Below are positions 44,974-53,361 of a stretch of 64,000 nt of DNA, piece by piece. The DNA comes from Caulobacter sp. (GTDB taxonomy: Bacteria; Pseudomonadota; Alphaproteobacteria; Caulobacterales; Caulobacteraceae). The stretch's first letter is position 1; every line of letters starts with the position of its first letter. The stretch covers positions 186,001 through 250,000 of the forward strand of contig WGLL01000006.1 of assembly GCA_016125585.1 (NCBI GenBank), in the 5' to 3' direction. A program made the position numbers and the translations under genes. Below the pieces are notes generated by a model, which saw only the letters and a program-made list of their open reading frames with translations, had not been told where the DNA came from and did no database searches.

Positions 44974-45384
44974 GTGATCAGGGCTCCCCCGGAGACAAAG
45001 TCATCTTACCGGCATCATCTGCGCAGCTTTGGTGACAATAAGGCGTCGAAAAGACATGTGCCCTAGTGGTTAAACAGGTGTGACCGGAATGCACGCACTC
45101 TCTTCGCTCACGTGAAAAAGCTGGCGAAGCGGGACCGGGATCCGGCGGGGGCGGCGGATCGAAGCGACCAACAATTATACCACGAACGCCGGGCTTCGGC
45201 AGGGGCCTTGTCTGCAAGCGATTGAAAGAGCGTGGTTTTCCAGGTGGCCGGGTGTCAGCGGCTGTAGGCCGGGGCGTAGGTCGGAGCGTAGACCGGTTGT
45301 CGGTGATTGTGGGCCGGTTGGAGCGCGGTCCGGAGACGGTCGGCGGCGGCGGCGCCTGGACGGCCTGGAAATTTTACCCGGTGC
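44974..45384. other. Long intergenic region upstream of tolQ
   Basis: 411 bases between ybgC and tolQ, unusually long for this block, where these genes usually run close together. On the minus strand a TATAAT lies at 45179-45174, a candidate -10 box for tolQ with a leader of about 190 bases. Near 45252-45292 three degenerate 12-base units (GTAGGCCGGGGC, GTAGGTCGGAGC, GTAGACCGGTTG) stand in tandem. No gene, tRNA or terminator was recognised. Confidence 0.5.
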
Positions 45385-45837
45385 TTATTCCGGGGCGAAC
45401 CAGGGGCGGAGTTTTTCGGCCATGCCGGGAGGCGGTTTGGCGGGGCGGCCGTCGAGGCGGATGCAGGCGGCCTGCACGACGGCCCGGGCGATCAGGTCCT
45501 GGCCCCGGGTGATGGTCTGGCTGATGAACAGGCGGGGGCCGCGGACGCTGTCGTAGGTGGTGCGGACGACCAGGGCGTCGTCGATGCGCGCCGGGCGCCT
45601 GAAGTCGATTTCCATGCGGGTGACGACGAAGGCGATGGGGGTGTCGCCATCCAGCAGGTCGCTGTGGGACACGCCCGCCAGCCGCAGGAAGTCGCTGCGG
45701 CCGCGCTCGAAATAGCGGCTGTAGTTGGCGTGATAGACCACGCCGGTGAAGTCGGTGTCCTCGTAATAGACCCTGACCGGCAGGCGATGCTCGCGGCCGG
45801 CGAAGACGCCGGCGGTGGGTTCAGGGAGGTCGGTCAT
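45385..45837 (-). CDS. ybgC: Tol-Pal system acyl-CoA thioesterase YbgC
   Basis: 150 residues. Hot-dog thioesterase with RVYYEDTDFTGVVYHANYSRYFERGRS, the YbgC/4HBT signature containing the catalytic Asp and the HANY motif. It hydrolyses short or medium acyl-CoA or acyl-ACP and may link lipid synthesis to Tol-Pal. It lies 12 bases after an unknown membrane-protein gene and before the long tolQ leader. Confidence 0.94.
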   Translation of the reverse strand: MTDLPEPTAGVFAGREHRLPVRVYYEDTDFTGVVYHANYSRYFERGRSDFLRLAGVSHSDLLDGDTPIAFVVTRMEIDFRRPARIDDALVVRTTYDSVRGPRLFISQTITRGQDLIARAVVQAACIRLDGRPAKPPPGMAEKLRPWFAPE

Positions 45838-45849
45838 GGCCGCTCGGCT

Positions 45850-46341
45850 TCAGGCTTCAGTCGCCTCCGTCATAGCCGCCAGACAGGCGATCAGAAAGGC
45901 GCGGTCTTCGGCCGGGCCGCCGCTGGCGAAGGCGAAAGCCGCCGCGAGCGCCGAAAACAGGGCGAAGGGCGCGGCCAGCAGCGCCCAGTATCGTTCAAGG
46001 ACGCCGCCGGCCACCGCGATGGCGGCGGCCAGACCGAACACCGCGAGGATCAGGCCAAGCCACCCCCCGGTTATCAGGACCGTCAGGGGATGGGGACCGG
46101 GCCGACAGAGCAGTTCGGTTTCACCGTCGCCGCACAGGGTCACATCGATGCTGGCGTGTGACAGGCCGCGCCAACGGGCCCTGCGTCGAACCGTGATGTG
46201 GGTGCGGCCGACATGGCCGATCATCGGCGCGGACCCGAACAGGGCCCACGGACTGTCGATCCCCTGCCGCAAGCGGGTCAGGCAGGCGTCGCGATCGTGA
46301 GGGGACCGCAGGCTGACAGTGAAGGTGGCCGATAGCGACAG
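45850..46341 (-). CDS. Unknown two-helix membrane protein, paralogue 1 (probable CTG start)
   Basis: 163 residues if read from the CTG at 46341. The first ATG/GTG/TTG in frame is a TTG at 46272, but the 23 codons before it encode FTVSLRSPHDRDAC, which aligns without gaps with the neighbour at 46425 (SPHSPDTC). The frame is closed by TAA at 46354-46356, four codons before the CTG, and AAGGA lies nine bases upstream. The N-terminal third is a soluble beta-rich part; two membrane helices (LTVLITGGWLGLILAVFGLA, YWALLAAPFALFSALAAAFA) follow. Downstream of the paralogue and ruvB, 12 bases before ybgC. No family recognised. Confidence 0.65.
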   Translation of the reverse strand: MSLSATFTVSLRSPHDRDACLTRLRQGIDSPWALFGSAPMIGHVGRTHITVRRRARWRGLSHASIDVTLCGDGETELLCRPGPHPLTVLITGGWLGLILAVFGLAAAIAVAGGVLERYWALLAAPFALFSALAAAFAFASGGPAEDRAFLIACLAAMTEATEA

Positions 46342-46424
46342 ACCCGCAGTTCCTTATGTCGGATACCCGCCATAAAGCCCGGGTCGGCCCGAAAGTTCCA
46401 GTGGGGTCGGGTTCGGCGCCAGGT

Positions 46425-46964
46425 CTAGCTGACGATGGGTCCGCCGGTTCGGGACCGCGGATCGGCTTGTTGCACGCCGTCCAGTTCCTCGACCAGCAGC
46501 CCGAGCAGGAAGGCGTGTTCATCCCGGGCCATCCACCGGCCGCCGATAACCAGGGCCACGCCAAACAGCATCATCAGGCCCGGCGCCAGAAGCATCATCG
46601 GAAGCGGATCACCGACGCTGGTGACCAGCATGCCCAGACCGGTCACCACGCTCGAGCCGAGGACGCCGAACCAGAGCATCATGAAGGCCAGCGCCCAGAC
46701 CGACATGAAGGACCGGGCGATGATGCGGCAGCCCGACCCGGCGGGCTCAAATCGGAGATACATCATCGTGCGGAAGGAATTGCGGTAGTTGAGGCGCTTG
46801 TGCATCGATCCGCCGGCTGGGCCGAAGGACCCCAGGGCCGGCTTCTTTCCCAGCACGGTCAGCCAGCCATCGACGGCCTCCGACATCCGCGCTCCGCAGG
46901 TGTCGGGACTGTGAGGCGAGAGGATGATCGCCGTGCGCGGTCCGATGATCTCGAGCAGGTTCAG
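46425..46964 (-). CDS. Unknown two-helix membrane protein, paralogue 2 (probable CTG start)
   Basis: 179 residues if read from the CTG at 46964, which lies one base after the ruvB stop and six bases after GGGGAGG. The first ATG in frame is at 46886, but the codons between (NLLEIIGPRTAIILSPHSPD) include the SPH-x-x-D-x-C block shared with paralogue 1. Conserved further: P-x-x-G-x-x-G spacing and a basic stretch. Two hydrophobic helices (MSVWALAFMMLWFGVLGSSV and PMMLLAPGLMMLFGVALVIG) follow, then RDEHAFLLGLLVEEL. Function unknown; position suggests co-expression with ruvCAB and ybgC. Confidence 0.65.
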   Translation of the reverse strand: MNLLEIIGPRTAIILSPHSPDTCGARMSEAVDGWLTVLGKKPALGSFGPAGGSMHKRLNYRNSFRTMMYLRFEPAGSGCRIIARSFMSVWALAFMMLWFGVLGSSVVTGLGMLVTSVGDPLPMMLLAPGLMMLFGVALVIGGRWMARDEHAFLLGLLVEELDGVQQADPRSRTGGPIVS

Positions 46965-46965
46965 A

Positions 46966-48009
46966 TCAGTCCTCCCCGAACAGACCGCCCTGATCCCTGA
47001 GGGGTTCGGCCGGCGGCTTCGGCGGTTCCTTCAGACCCAGATGCAGATAGGCCTTGCCGCAGGCGACACGGCCGCGTGGCGTGCGCTGGATGAACCCCTG
47101 TTGCATCAGATAGGGCTCGATGACGTCCTCGACGGCGTCGCGGGCCTCGGCGATGGCGTAGGCGATGGTCTCGACCCCGGCGGGGCCGCCGCCGTAGTTT
47201 TCGATCAGGGCCCGCAGATAGCGGCGGTCGAGGCTGTCGAGACCAACCTCGTCGACCTCGAGCCTGGCCAGGGCCCGGGCGGCGTGTTTGCGGTCAATGA
47301 TCTCGGCGCCGTCCGCCCCGGCGAAGTCCCGCACCCGGCGCAGCAGGCGGCCGGCCACCCGGGGCGTGCCCCGCGCCCGGGCGGCGATCTCGGCGGCGCC
47401 GTCCTCGCTGATGGCCGCGCCCATCTTGCGGGCGGCCTGGGTGATGACGTGCTGCAGTTCCGCGACCGTGTAGAACTCCAGGCGCAGGGGAATGCCGAAG
47501 CGGTCGCGCAGGGGCGTGGCCAGCAGACCGGCGCGGGTGGTGGCGGCGACCAGGGTGAAGGGCGCCAGGTCGATGCGGATCGAGCGGGCCGAGGGGCCCT
47601 CGCCGATCACCAGATCCAGCACATGGTCCTCCATGGCCGGATAGAGGATCTCCTCGACGTTGGACGACAGCCGGTGAATCTCGTCGATGAACAGGACGTC
47701 GTTCGGCTCAAGGTTGGTCAGGATGGCGGCCAGGTCGCCGGCCTTGGCCAGCACCGGTCCGCTGGTGGCGCGGAAATTGACCCCCAGCTCGCGGGCGACG
47801 ATCTGGGCCAGGGTGGTCTTGCCGAGCCCCGGCGGCCCGAACAGCAGGACGTGATCGAGGGCCTCGTTGCGGCCCCGGGCGGCGTCGATGAAGACCTTGA
47901 GATTGGCCTTGATCTGCTGCTGACCAACGAACTCGGCCAGGGTCTGCGGGCGCAGCGCCTTGTCCGGCGCCTCGGCGGGCGCCTCGTCGGGGGAGACGAT
48001 GCGGGTCAT
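46966..48009 (-). CDS. ruvB: Holliday junction branch migration ATPase RuvB
   Basis: 347 residues. Walker [10 protein letters not shown], Walker [10 protein letters not shown], sensor 1 [18 protein letters not shown] and the C-terminal winged helix with [16 protein letters not shown]. It forms the hexameric motor that moves Holliday junctions with RuvA. The start overlaps no neighbour; a family B repeat fills the 154-base gap to ruvA, unusual inside a ruvAB pair. Confidence 0.97.
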   Translation of the reverse strand: MTRIVSPDEAPAEAPDKALRPQTLAEFVGQQQIKANLKVFIDAARGRNEALDHVLLFGPPGLGKTTLAQIVARELGVNFRATSGPVLAKAGDLAAILTNLEPNDVLFIDEIHRLSSNVEEILYPAMEDHVLDLVIGEGPSARSIRIDLAPFTLVAATTRAGLLATPLRDRFGIPLRLEFYTVAELQHVITQAARKMGAAISEDGAAEIAARARGTPRVAGRLLRRVRDFAGADGAEIIDRKHAARALARLEVDEVGLDSLDRRYLRALIENYGGGPAGVETIAYAIAEARDAVEDVIEPYLMQQGFIQRTPRGRVACGKAYLHLGLKEPPKPPAEPLRDQGGLFGED

Positions 48010-48017
48010 GTTTCGAC

Positions 48018-48147
48018 CGTCATCCCGGCCGCAGCGGAGCGGAGAGCCGGGACCCAGGGGGGGCGGGGCAGAAAATTGGCGGTTTCATGGACCGAGCAGG
48101 CCGCTTCTGGGTCCCGGATCGCCCCTGCGGGTCGTCCGGGATGACGG
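48018..48147. repeat. Family B intergenic repeat between ruvA and ruvB
   Basis: GTCATCCCGGCCGCAGCGGA and, further on, GCCGGGACCCAG face CTGGGTCCCGGATCGC and CGTCCGGGATGACGG in inverted order. It could fold into a long hairpin. It splits two genes that are normally tightly joined. Confidence 0.8.
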
Positions 48148-48163
48148 AAAGAGGGAGGGATCA

Positions 48164-48775
48164 TCACCGTCCCAACTCCTGCAGTCCGGCCTTGATCAGG
48201 GCGGAGACATCGCTGTCCTCGCCCATCCGGACCACGGCCTGATCGATGACCCGGCGGGCCATGGCCTCGGCCACGCCCAGGCCCATCAGGGCGGCGACGG
48301 CTTCGCCGGCGGCGGAGGGCGCGGCGGCGCGCGGGCCGGCGGTCGCGGCGGCGAAGACGGCGGGGCCGTCGCTGATCGGCTTGTCCTTGAGTTCGGTGAC
48401 GATCCGCTGGGCCAGCTTGGGCCCGACGCCGGAGGCGCGCCCGATCAGGGCCTTGTCCTCACGGGCCACGGCTCCGGCCAGCTCGGCCGGAGAGACCACG
48501 TCCAGAACGGCCATGGCGGCCTTGGGGCCGACCCCCTGGATGGCGCGCAACAGGACAAAGGCCCGGCGCTCGTCCCGCGCCAGAAAGCCGTAGAGCTGCG
48601 GACCGATCTGCTCGCTCCAGGGGTTTTCGGTGTGGAGGATGGTTTCCTCGCCGACGGCCGGCAGGCGACCCAGGGTGCGGGCCCCGCAGCGAACCACATA
48701 GCCGACGCCGCCGACGTCGATCAGGCAGTCCTCCTCGCCGATCTCGACGACGATCCCGCGCAGGCGGCCGATCAT
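48164..48775 (-). CDS. ruvA: Holliday junction branch migration protein RuvA
   Basis: 203 residues. [26 protein letters not shown] is the N-terminal OB fold; the HhH motifs are near [18 protein letters not shown] and [20 protein letters not shown]; the small domain III ends [20 protein letters not shown]. It holds the four-way junction for RuvB. Its start overlaps the ruvC stop (ATGA). Confidence 0.96.
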   Translation of the reverse strand: MIGRLRGIVVEIGEEDCLIDVGGVGYVVRCGARTLGRLPAVGEETILHTENPWSEQIGPQLYGFLARDERRAFVLLRAIQGVGPKAAMAVLDVVSPAELAGAVAREDKALIGRASGVGPKLAQRIVTELKDKPISDGPAVFAAATAGPRAAAPSAAGEAVAALMGLGVAEAMARRVIDQAVVRMGEDSDVSALIKAGLQELGR

Positions 48776-49311
48776 GCCACGCCCCTCATGGCGGCCAGGG
48801 TGTGACGGGCCGAGCCATGGCCCAGGGCGCGGGCCTTGCGGGCATGGGCGTGGGCGATGGCCACGGCCAGGGCGTCGGCGGCGTCGGCGGTCGGGCCGCC
48901 GGCGGTGGGCAGCAGCCGGGCGATCATATAGGCCACCTGGTCCTTGTCGGCCCCGCCGGTTCCGACCACCGACTTCTTGACCTCCTTGGCCGAATATTCG
49001 GCGACGATCAGGCCGGCCCGGGCCGGGGCGATCATCGCGGCGGCGCGGGCGTGGCCCAGCTTCAGGGTCGACTGGGCGTTGGTGTTGAGAAAGGTCTCCT
49101 CGACCGCCGCCTCATGCGGCAGGTATCGCTCGATCACCGAGACGACCCCCTCGAACAGGGTCAGCAGCCGGTCGGAGAAGGGGGCCTTGTCGTCCGGGGC
49201 GATGACCCCGTGCGCCACCCACGAGAGCCGCGCGCCATCGACGGCGATGACGCCCCAACCGGTCTTTCGCAGACCGGGGTCCAGTCCAAGGATGCGGATC
49301 GTGTTCGCCAT
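48772..49311 (-). CDS. ruvC: Crossover junction endodeoxyribonuclease RuvC
   Basis: 179 residues from the ATG at 49311. RNase H-like fold: [16 protein letters not shown] (first catalytic Asp), [18 protein letters not shown] (Glu), [15 protein letters not shown], and [12 protein letters not shown] with the last two Asp residues. It resolves Holliday junctions as a dimer. First gene of ruvCAB; a pair of family A repeats lies upstream. Confidence 0.96.
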   Translation of the reverse strand: MANTIRILGLDPGLRKTGWGVIAVDGARLSWVAHGVIAPDDKAPFSDRLLTLFEGVVSVIERYLPHEAAVEETFLNTNAQSTLKLGHARAAAMIAPARAGLIVAEYSAKEVKKSVVGTGGADKDQVAYMIARLLPTAGGPTADAADALAVAIAHAHARKARALGHGSARHTLAAMRGVA

Positions 49312-49393
49312 ATGTTTCCCTACATTGGCGACGAGTCTGAAGAAAGTGCAAACGGCGGGATGGAGCCGGCATTGAGTGAGGTCGCCTCCGGGC

Positions 49394-49556
49394 GCCCTTC
49401 TCCCCTTGCGGGAGAAGGTGGCGCGAAGCGCCGGATGAGGGGGCGGAAGGTCTTTCAGCTGCGATGAGGCGGTCAGGTTGGGCTGCGTTGGGGGCCGGTG
49501 CGACCCCTCATCCGACCCCTTCGGGGCCACCTTTTCCCGCCGCCGACGGAGAAGGG
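49394..49556. repeat. Inverted pair of family A repeats upstream of ruvC
   Basis: Left copy CTTCTCCCCTTGCGGGAGAAGG plus GGCGCGAAGCGCCGGATGAGG (49394-49443), right copy CCCTCATCCGACCCCTTCGGG plus CTTTTCCCGCCGCCGACGGAGAAGG (49503-49556), facing each other. Confidence 0.85.
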
Positions 49557-49581
49557 ATTCCCTAGGGGCGATCATGCGGCG

Positions 49582-50295
49582 TCAGTGGTTGCGCGGCGTG
49601 ATCTCGAATTCCAGCACCTTGCCGTTATCGCGCAGCATGGCGGCGAGGCGGTCCATCTTGGCGCGGTTGTTGGCGCGGACGGTGGCGCCGTGCTCGATGA
49701 TCGCGCCCTTCTTGATCAGGCGGTGGCTGAAGGGGGCGGGGTCGAGGCCCAGTTCGAGAATCTGCCGTCGCAGTTCGGCGGTGTCGGGCGCGCCGTCCCG
49801 CTTGTAGCGGATGGTCACTTCCGCCAGCGCCTGTTGCGGCAGCAACCGGTCAAGAACCCGGAAGGTCGAGAGAATCAGGATGGCCAGGACGGTGCCGGCG
49901 ATGGCGACGCTCCAGAAGCCGACGCCATAGAGGATGCCAAGCGCCGAGGTGATCCAGATCGAGGCGGCCGTGGTCAGGCCATGAACGGTGAAACCCTCGC
50001 GGAAAATCACCCCGCCGCCCAGGAAGCCGACGCCGGTGAGGATGCCGTGGCTCATCCGCACCGGATCGATGCGGATCATGTCATGCGGCGTATCGGCGCC
50101 GACCCAGGCGGTCTGGTGATTGGCCGCGACCATCAGGATCGCGCTGGTCACGCAGAGCAGGGCGTGGGTGCGAAACCCGGCGGGTTGCCCGCGATGGCCG
50201 CGCTCGACACCGATCAGGCTGCCGGCGATCAGGGCGCCGATGAGCGGCAGGAAGTACTGGGGGCTGAAGACATGGGCGTCGAACAGGTCGGTCAC
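49582..50295 (-). CDS. MgtC/SapB family membrane protein
   Basis: 237 residues from a GTG. Four to five N-terminal helices with the MgtC motif GSLIGVERGHRGQPAGFRTH and GVGFLGGGVIFREG; a C-terminal cytoplasmic ACT-like domain (EVTIRYKRDGAPDTAELRRQ). MgtC proteins affect Mg homeostasis and the F1F0 ATP synthase in pathogens; in environmental bacteria their role is open. Flanked by repeats on both sides. Confidence 0.88.
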   Translation of the reverse strand: MTDLFDAHVFSPQYFLPLIGALIAGSLIGVERGHRGQPAGFRTHALLCVTSAILMVAANHQTAWVGADTPHDMIRIDPVRMSHGILTGVGFLGGGVIFREGFTVHGLTTAASIWITSALGILYGVGFWSVAIAGTVLAILILSTFRVLDRLLPQQALAEVTIRYKRDGAPDTAELRRQILELGLDPAPFSHRLIKKGAIIEHGATVRANNRAKMDRLAAMLRDNGKVLEFEITPRNH

Positions 50296-50393
50296 TGCAA
50301 TTTCCTCCGGGTCCGGATCAAATACCGGTTCGCGGAAGATGCAAATAGCTTTGGGGTTTGAACGGGTTGGCGGCTTGTCAAACCTCCAACGCC

Positions 50394-50527
50394 GTCATCC
50401 CGGGCCCTGTGCCCGGGATCCCGCTGTCGGCTGGCTCTCACAGTGGGTGGAGGCGCGGGCGCGCCACCAGGGCCTTGGCCTGTCGCAGCGGAGCCGGGGA
50501 TCCTGGGCACGAGGCCCAGGATGACGG
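50394..50527. repeat. Family B-like repeat between the yebC and mgtC genes
   Basis: GTCATCCCGGGCCCTGTGCC-CGGGATCCCGCTG faces GCCGGGGATCCTGGGCACGA-GGCCCAGGATGACGG. Inner hairpins (GGGCCCTGTGCCCGGG) are visible. Degenerate relative of the 48018 and 57478 copies. Confidence 0.7.
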
Positions 50528-50544
50528 GCGTGGGGGAAGGGGCG

Positions 50545-51288
50545 TTACCCCAGCTTGGCCATTTCCTCGTCGCTGATGTCGAAGTTGGCGTAGACGTTCT
50601 GGACGTCGTCTTCCTCGTCCAGGGCGTCGATCATCTTCATCAGGGTGGCCACGCCGTCGCCCTCGACCGGGGTCAGGGTCTTGGGGCGCCAGGAGATGGC
50701 GGTCGACTTGGGGTCGCCGAGGGTCGCGGTCAGGGCGTCGATGACCGCGCCATGGTCCTCGAAGGCGGTCCAGATGGTGTGGCTTTCCTCGTCGGACTCC
50801 ACGTCCTCGGCCCCGGCCATGATGGCCGCTTCCATGATCTCGTCTTCGCTGCCGGCGCTGGCCGGATAGGTGATCTGGCCCATGCGATCGAACATGAAGG
50901 CCACCGAGCCGGTCTCGCCCAGGGCCCCGCCGTTCTTGGCGAAGATCGAGCGGACGTTGGCGGCGGCGCGGTTGCGGTTGTCGGTCAGGGCCTCGACGAT
51001 GACGCCGACGCCGCCGGGCCCGAAGCCCTCGTAGCGGATCTCCTCATAGGAGTCGGCGTCGCCCATCTGGCTCTTCTTGATGGCCCGTTCGATGACGTCC
51101 TTGGGCAGGGACTCGGCCTTGGCGTTGTTGACCGCCAGACGCAGACGCGGGTTCATCGCCGGGTCCGGCAGACCGCTCTTGGCCGCCACGGTGATTTCGC
51201 GGGACAGCTTGGAAAACAGTTTCGACCGCTGGGCGTCGGCGCGGCCCTTGCGGTGCATGATGTTCTTGAATTTGGAATGGCCGGCCAT
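50545..51288 (-). CDS. YebC/PmpR family DNA-binding regulator (TACO1-like)
   Basis: 247 residues. [19 protein letters not shown] is the invariant family start, followed by [20 protein letters not shown] and [20 protein letters not shown]; the acidic C-terminal part ends [15 protein letters not shown]. Members act as transcription regulators or, as recently shown for some, relieve ribosome stalling at proline runs. In many bacteria yebC lies next to ruvCAB, as here. Confidence 0.96.
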   Translation of the reverse strand: MAGHSKFKNIMHRKGRADAQRSKLFSKLSREITVAAKSGLPDPAMNPRLRLAVNNAKAESLPKDVIERAIKKSQMGDADSYEEIRYEGFGPGGVGVIVEALTDNRNRAAANVRSIFAKNGGALGETGSVAFMFDRMGQITYPASAGSEDEIMEAAIMAGAEDVESDEESHTIWTAFEDHGAVIDALTATLGDPKSTAISWRPKTLTPVEGDGVATLMKMIDALDEEDDVQNVYANFDISDEEMAKLG

Positions 51289-51394
51289 GCGCGGGTCTTC
51301 TTGATCTGTGTGAATTCGAGGCGCGGGTTCTAACGCCCCACGGCGGCTCTGTCATCCGGGGGCGGGCTGAACACGGGCTTGATGGGGTGGCGCA

Positions 51395-51513
51395 ACCCGC
51401 ATTCCGCTTCCCCGGCGAAGGCCGGGGCCCAGATCGTGGTCGCGAGACTGGCGGGGCCTTGCCATGAGACGGCGGCAGACTCTGGGCCCCGGCCTTCGCC
51501 AGGGAAGCGGGTT
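51395..51513. repeat. Inverted repeat of the CTTCCCCGGCGAAGGCCGGGG type
   Basis: CCGCTTCCCCGGCGAAGGCC-GGGGCCCAG (51405-51432) faces CTGGGCCCC-GGCCTTCGCC-AGGGAAGCGG (51482-51510), a near-perfect 27-base inverted repeat with a 50-base centre. It lies between divergent yebC and the MFS gene. Confidence 0.75.
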
Positions 51514-51575
51514 TTGAAGAGGTCGCCATCACCGCCAAAAGGCCATAGCCTGCCGCAAAGCCTGGGGAGGGTTGG

Positions 51576-53225
51576 ATGAGTGAGGACGGGACCGCGCCGA
51601 AGCGCAGCAGCCATCTGATGGTCATCGGCGGGGCGTCGGCGGGGACCATTTTCGAGTGGTACGACTTCTACCTCTACGGCTCGCTGGCCGGGTTCATCAG
51701 CAAGCACTTCTTCAGCGGGGTCAACGAAACCACCGGCTACATCCTGGCCCTGCTGGCCTTCGCCGCCGGCTTCTTCGTGCGGCCGTTCGGGGCGGTGGTG
51801 TTCGGGCGGCTCGGGGATCTGTGGGGGCGCAAGAACACCTTCCTGGTGACCATGCTGCTGATGGCCGGATCGACCTTCGTCGTCGGGCTGCTCCCGGGCT
51901 ATGCAAGCATCGGGGTGGCGGCGCCGGTGCTGCTCGTGGTCATGCGGCTGATCCAGGGGCTGGCCCTGGGCGGCGAGTACGGCGGGGCGGCGACCTATGT
52001 CGCCGAACACGCCCCGCCCGGTCGGCGCGGCCTCTACACCAGTTTCATCCAGACCACGGCGACGCTTGGGCTGTTCCTGTCGCTGATCGTCATCCTGGGG
52101 GTGCGGACGCAGATGGGGGAGGAGGCGTTCGGCGACTGGGGCTGGCGTATTCCGTTCCTGGCTTCGGCGGTGCTGCTGGCGCTGTCGCTGTGGATCCGGC
52201 TGCGGCTCAACGAGAGCCCGGTGTTCCAGAAGATGGTCGACGAGGGCACGGCCTCCAAGGCGCCGCTGACCGAGGCTTTCGCCGGTCCGAAGAACCTGAA
52301 GCTGGTGCTGCTGGCGCTGATCGGGCTGACCGCCGGCCAGGCGGTGGTCTGGTACACCGGCCAGTTCTACGCCCTGTTCTTCCTTGAAAAGACGCTCAAG
52401 GTCGATGGCGCCCTGACCAACACCCTGGTGGCCATCGCCCTGTTGCTGGGCACGCCCTTCTTCATCTTTTTCGGCTGGCTGTCGGACAGGGTGGGCCGCA
52501 AGCCGATCATCCTGGCTGGCTGCCTGATCGCCGCCCTGACCATCTTCCCGCTGTTCAGGATCCTGACCGTGGCGGCCAATCCCGCCCTGGCCGCGGCCGG
52601 GGCCAGCGCCCCGGTCAGGGTGATCGCCGACCCGGCGGCCTGTTCCTTCCAGTTTGATCCGGTGGGCAAGACCGCCTTCACCCGCAGCTGCGACGTGGCC
52701 AAGAGCGCCCTGGCCTCGGCCGGGGTCAGCTACCGCAATGTCGCCGCCCCGGCCGGCGGCGTGGCGGTGGTCGAGATCGGGGGTGTGAAGGTCCCGGCCT
52801 TCGAGGGGGCGGGGATGGACAAGGCCGCCTTCGGCGAGGCCCAGACGGCCTGGCGCAAGGAGCTGGGGGCGGCGTTGGCGCAGGCCGGCTATCCGGCCAG
52901 GGCGGACCCCGCGGCGGTCAACAAGCCCTTGGTGGTGGCGGTTCTTTTCGCCCTCGTCCTGCTGGTGACCATGGTCTACGGGCCGATCGCCGCGGCCCTG
53001 GTCGAGATGTTCCCGGCCCGCATCCGCTACACCTCCATGAGCCTGCCCTACCATGTCGGCAACGGCTGGTTCGGCGGCTTCCTGCCGACCACGGCGTTTG
53101 CGATGGTCGCGGCGACGGGGAATATCTACTACGGCCTCTGGTACCCGGTGGTGGTGGCCGGGGCGACGGCCGTGATCGGCTGGCTGTTCATCAAAGAGAT
53201 GAAGGGGGCGGATATCGAGGGGTGA
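51576..53225 (+). CDS. MFS transporter, metabolite:H+ symporter (MHS) type, with a large loop insert
   Basis: 549 residues, about 110 more than the family norm. N-terminal TIFEWYDFYLYGSLAGF and GRLGDLWGRKNTFLVTM are typical of the MHS group (ShiA, ProP, KgtP); QGLALGGEYGGAATYVAEH and GWLSDRVGRKPII follow. The second half has an insert at about residues 330-450 (CSFQFDPVGKTAFTRSCDVA and AFGEAQTAWRKELGAALAQ) between two helices, predicted to lie outside the membrane, before the last helices. It imports an organic acid or osmolyte with protons. GGGGAGGG precedes the ATG. Confidence 0.88.
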   Translation: MSEDGTAPKRSSHLMVIGGASAGTIFEWYDFYLYGSLAGFISKHFFSGVNETTGYILALLAFAAGFFVRPFGAVVFGRLGDLWGRKNTFLVTMLLMAGSTFVVGLLPGYASIGVAAPVLLVVMRLIQGLALGGEYGGAATYVAEHAPPGRRGLYTSFIQTTATLGLFLSLIVILGVRTQMGEEAFGDWGWRIPFLASAVLLALSLWIRLRLNESPVFQKMVDEGTASKAPLTEAFAGPKNLKLVLLALIGLTAGQAVVWYTGQFYALFFLEKTLKVDGALTNTLVAIALLLGTPFFIFFGWLSDRVGRKPIILAGCLIAALTIFPLFRILTVAANPALAAAGASAPVRVIADPAACSFQFDPVGKTAFTRSCDVAKSALASAGVSYRNVAAPAGGVAVVEIGGVKVPAFEGAGMDKAAFGEAQTAWRKELGAALAQAGYPARADPAAVNKPLVVAVLFALVLLVTMVYGPIAAALVEMFPARIRYTSMSLPYHVGNGWFGGFLPTTAFAMVAATGNIYYGLWYPVVVAGATAVIGWLFIKEMKGADIEG

Positions 53226-53240
53226 GGGGCAGGGTCATGT

Positions 53241-53351
53241 TTCCCCCTCCCTGAGGGAGGGGGCAGGGGGCGGGTTTACGCTGTCGGCCCCGTAAACCCT
53301 CATCCTCCCACCGCTTCGCGGCGGGCCCCTCCTTCTCCCTCAGGGAGAAGG
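53241..53351. repeat. Inverted pair of family A repeats between the MFS and fba genes
   Basis: CCCCCTCCCTGAGGGAGGGGG then GCGGGTTTACG, and CGTAAACCCTCATCC then CTTCTCCCTCAGGGAGAAGG in inverted order. Same build as 18779-18926. It could work as a two-way terminator between the converging genes. Confidence 0.8.
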
Positions 53352-53361
53352 ATCAGGATGG

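Noticed and set aside
45230..45384. A minus-strand reading after ybgC that ends with a YAP-repeat (PVYAPTYAPAYSR)
   Set aside because: The frame is open and the repeat looks protein-like, but no start codon is available before it and it lacks a ribosome binding site; it could be a decayed gene end but cannot be supported.
46356..47000. A 214-codon plus-strand frame over the two paralogues
   Set aside because: It is opposite to the two conserved membrane proteins and has His/Asp/Gln-rich mirror composition without a domain.
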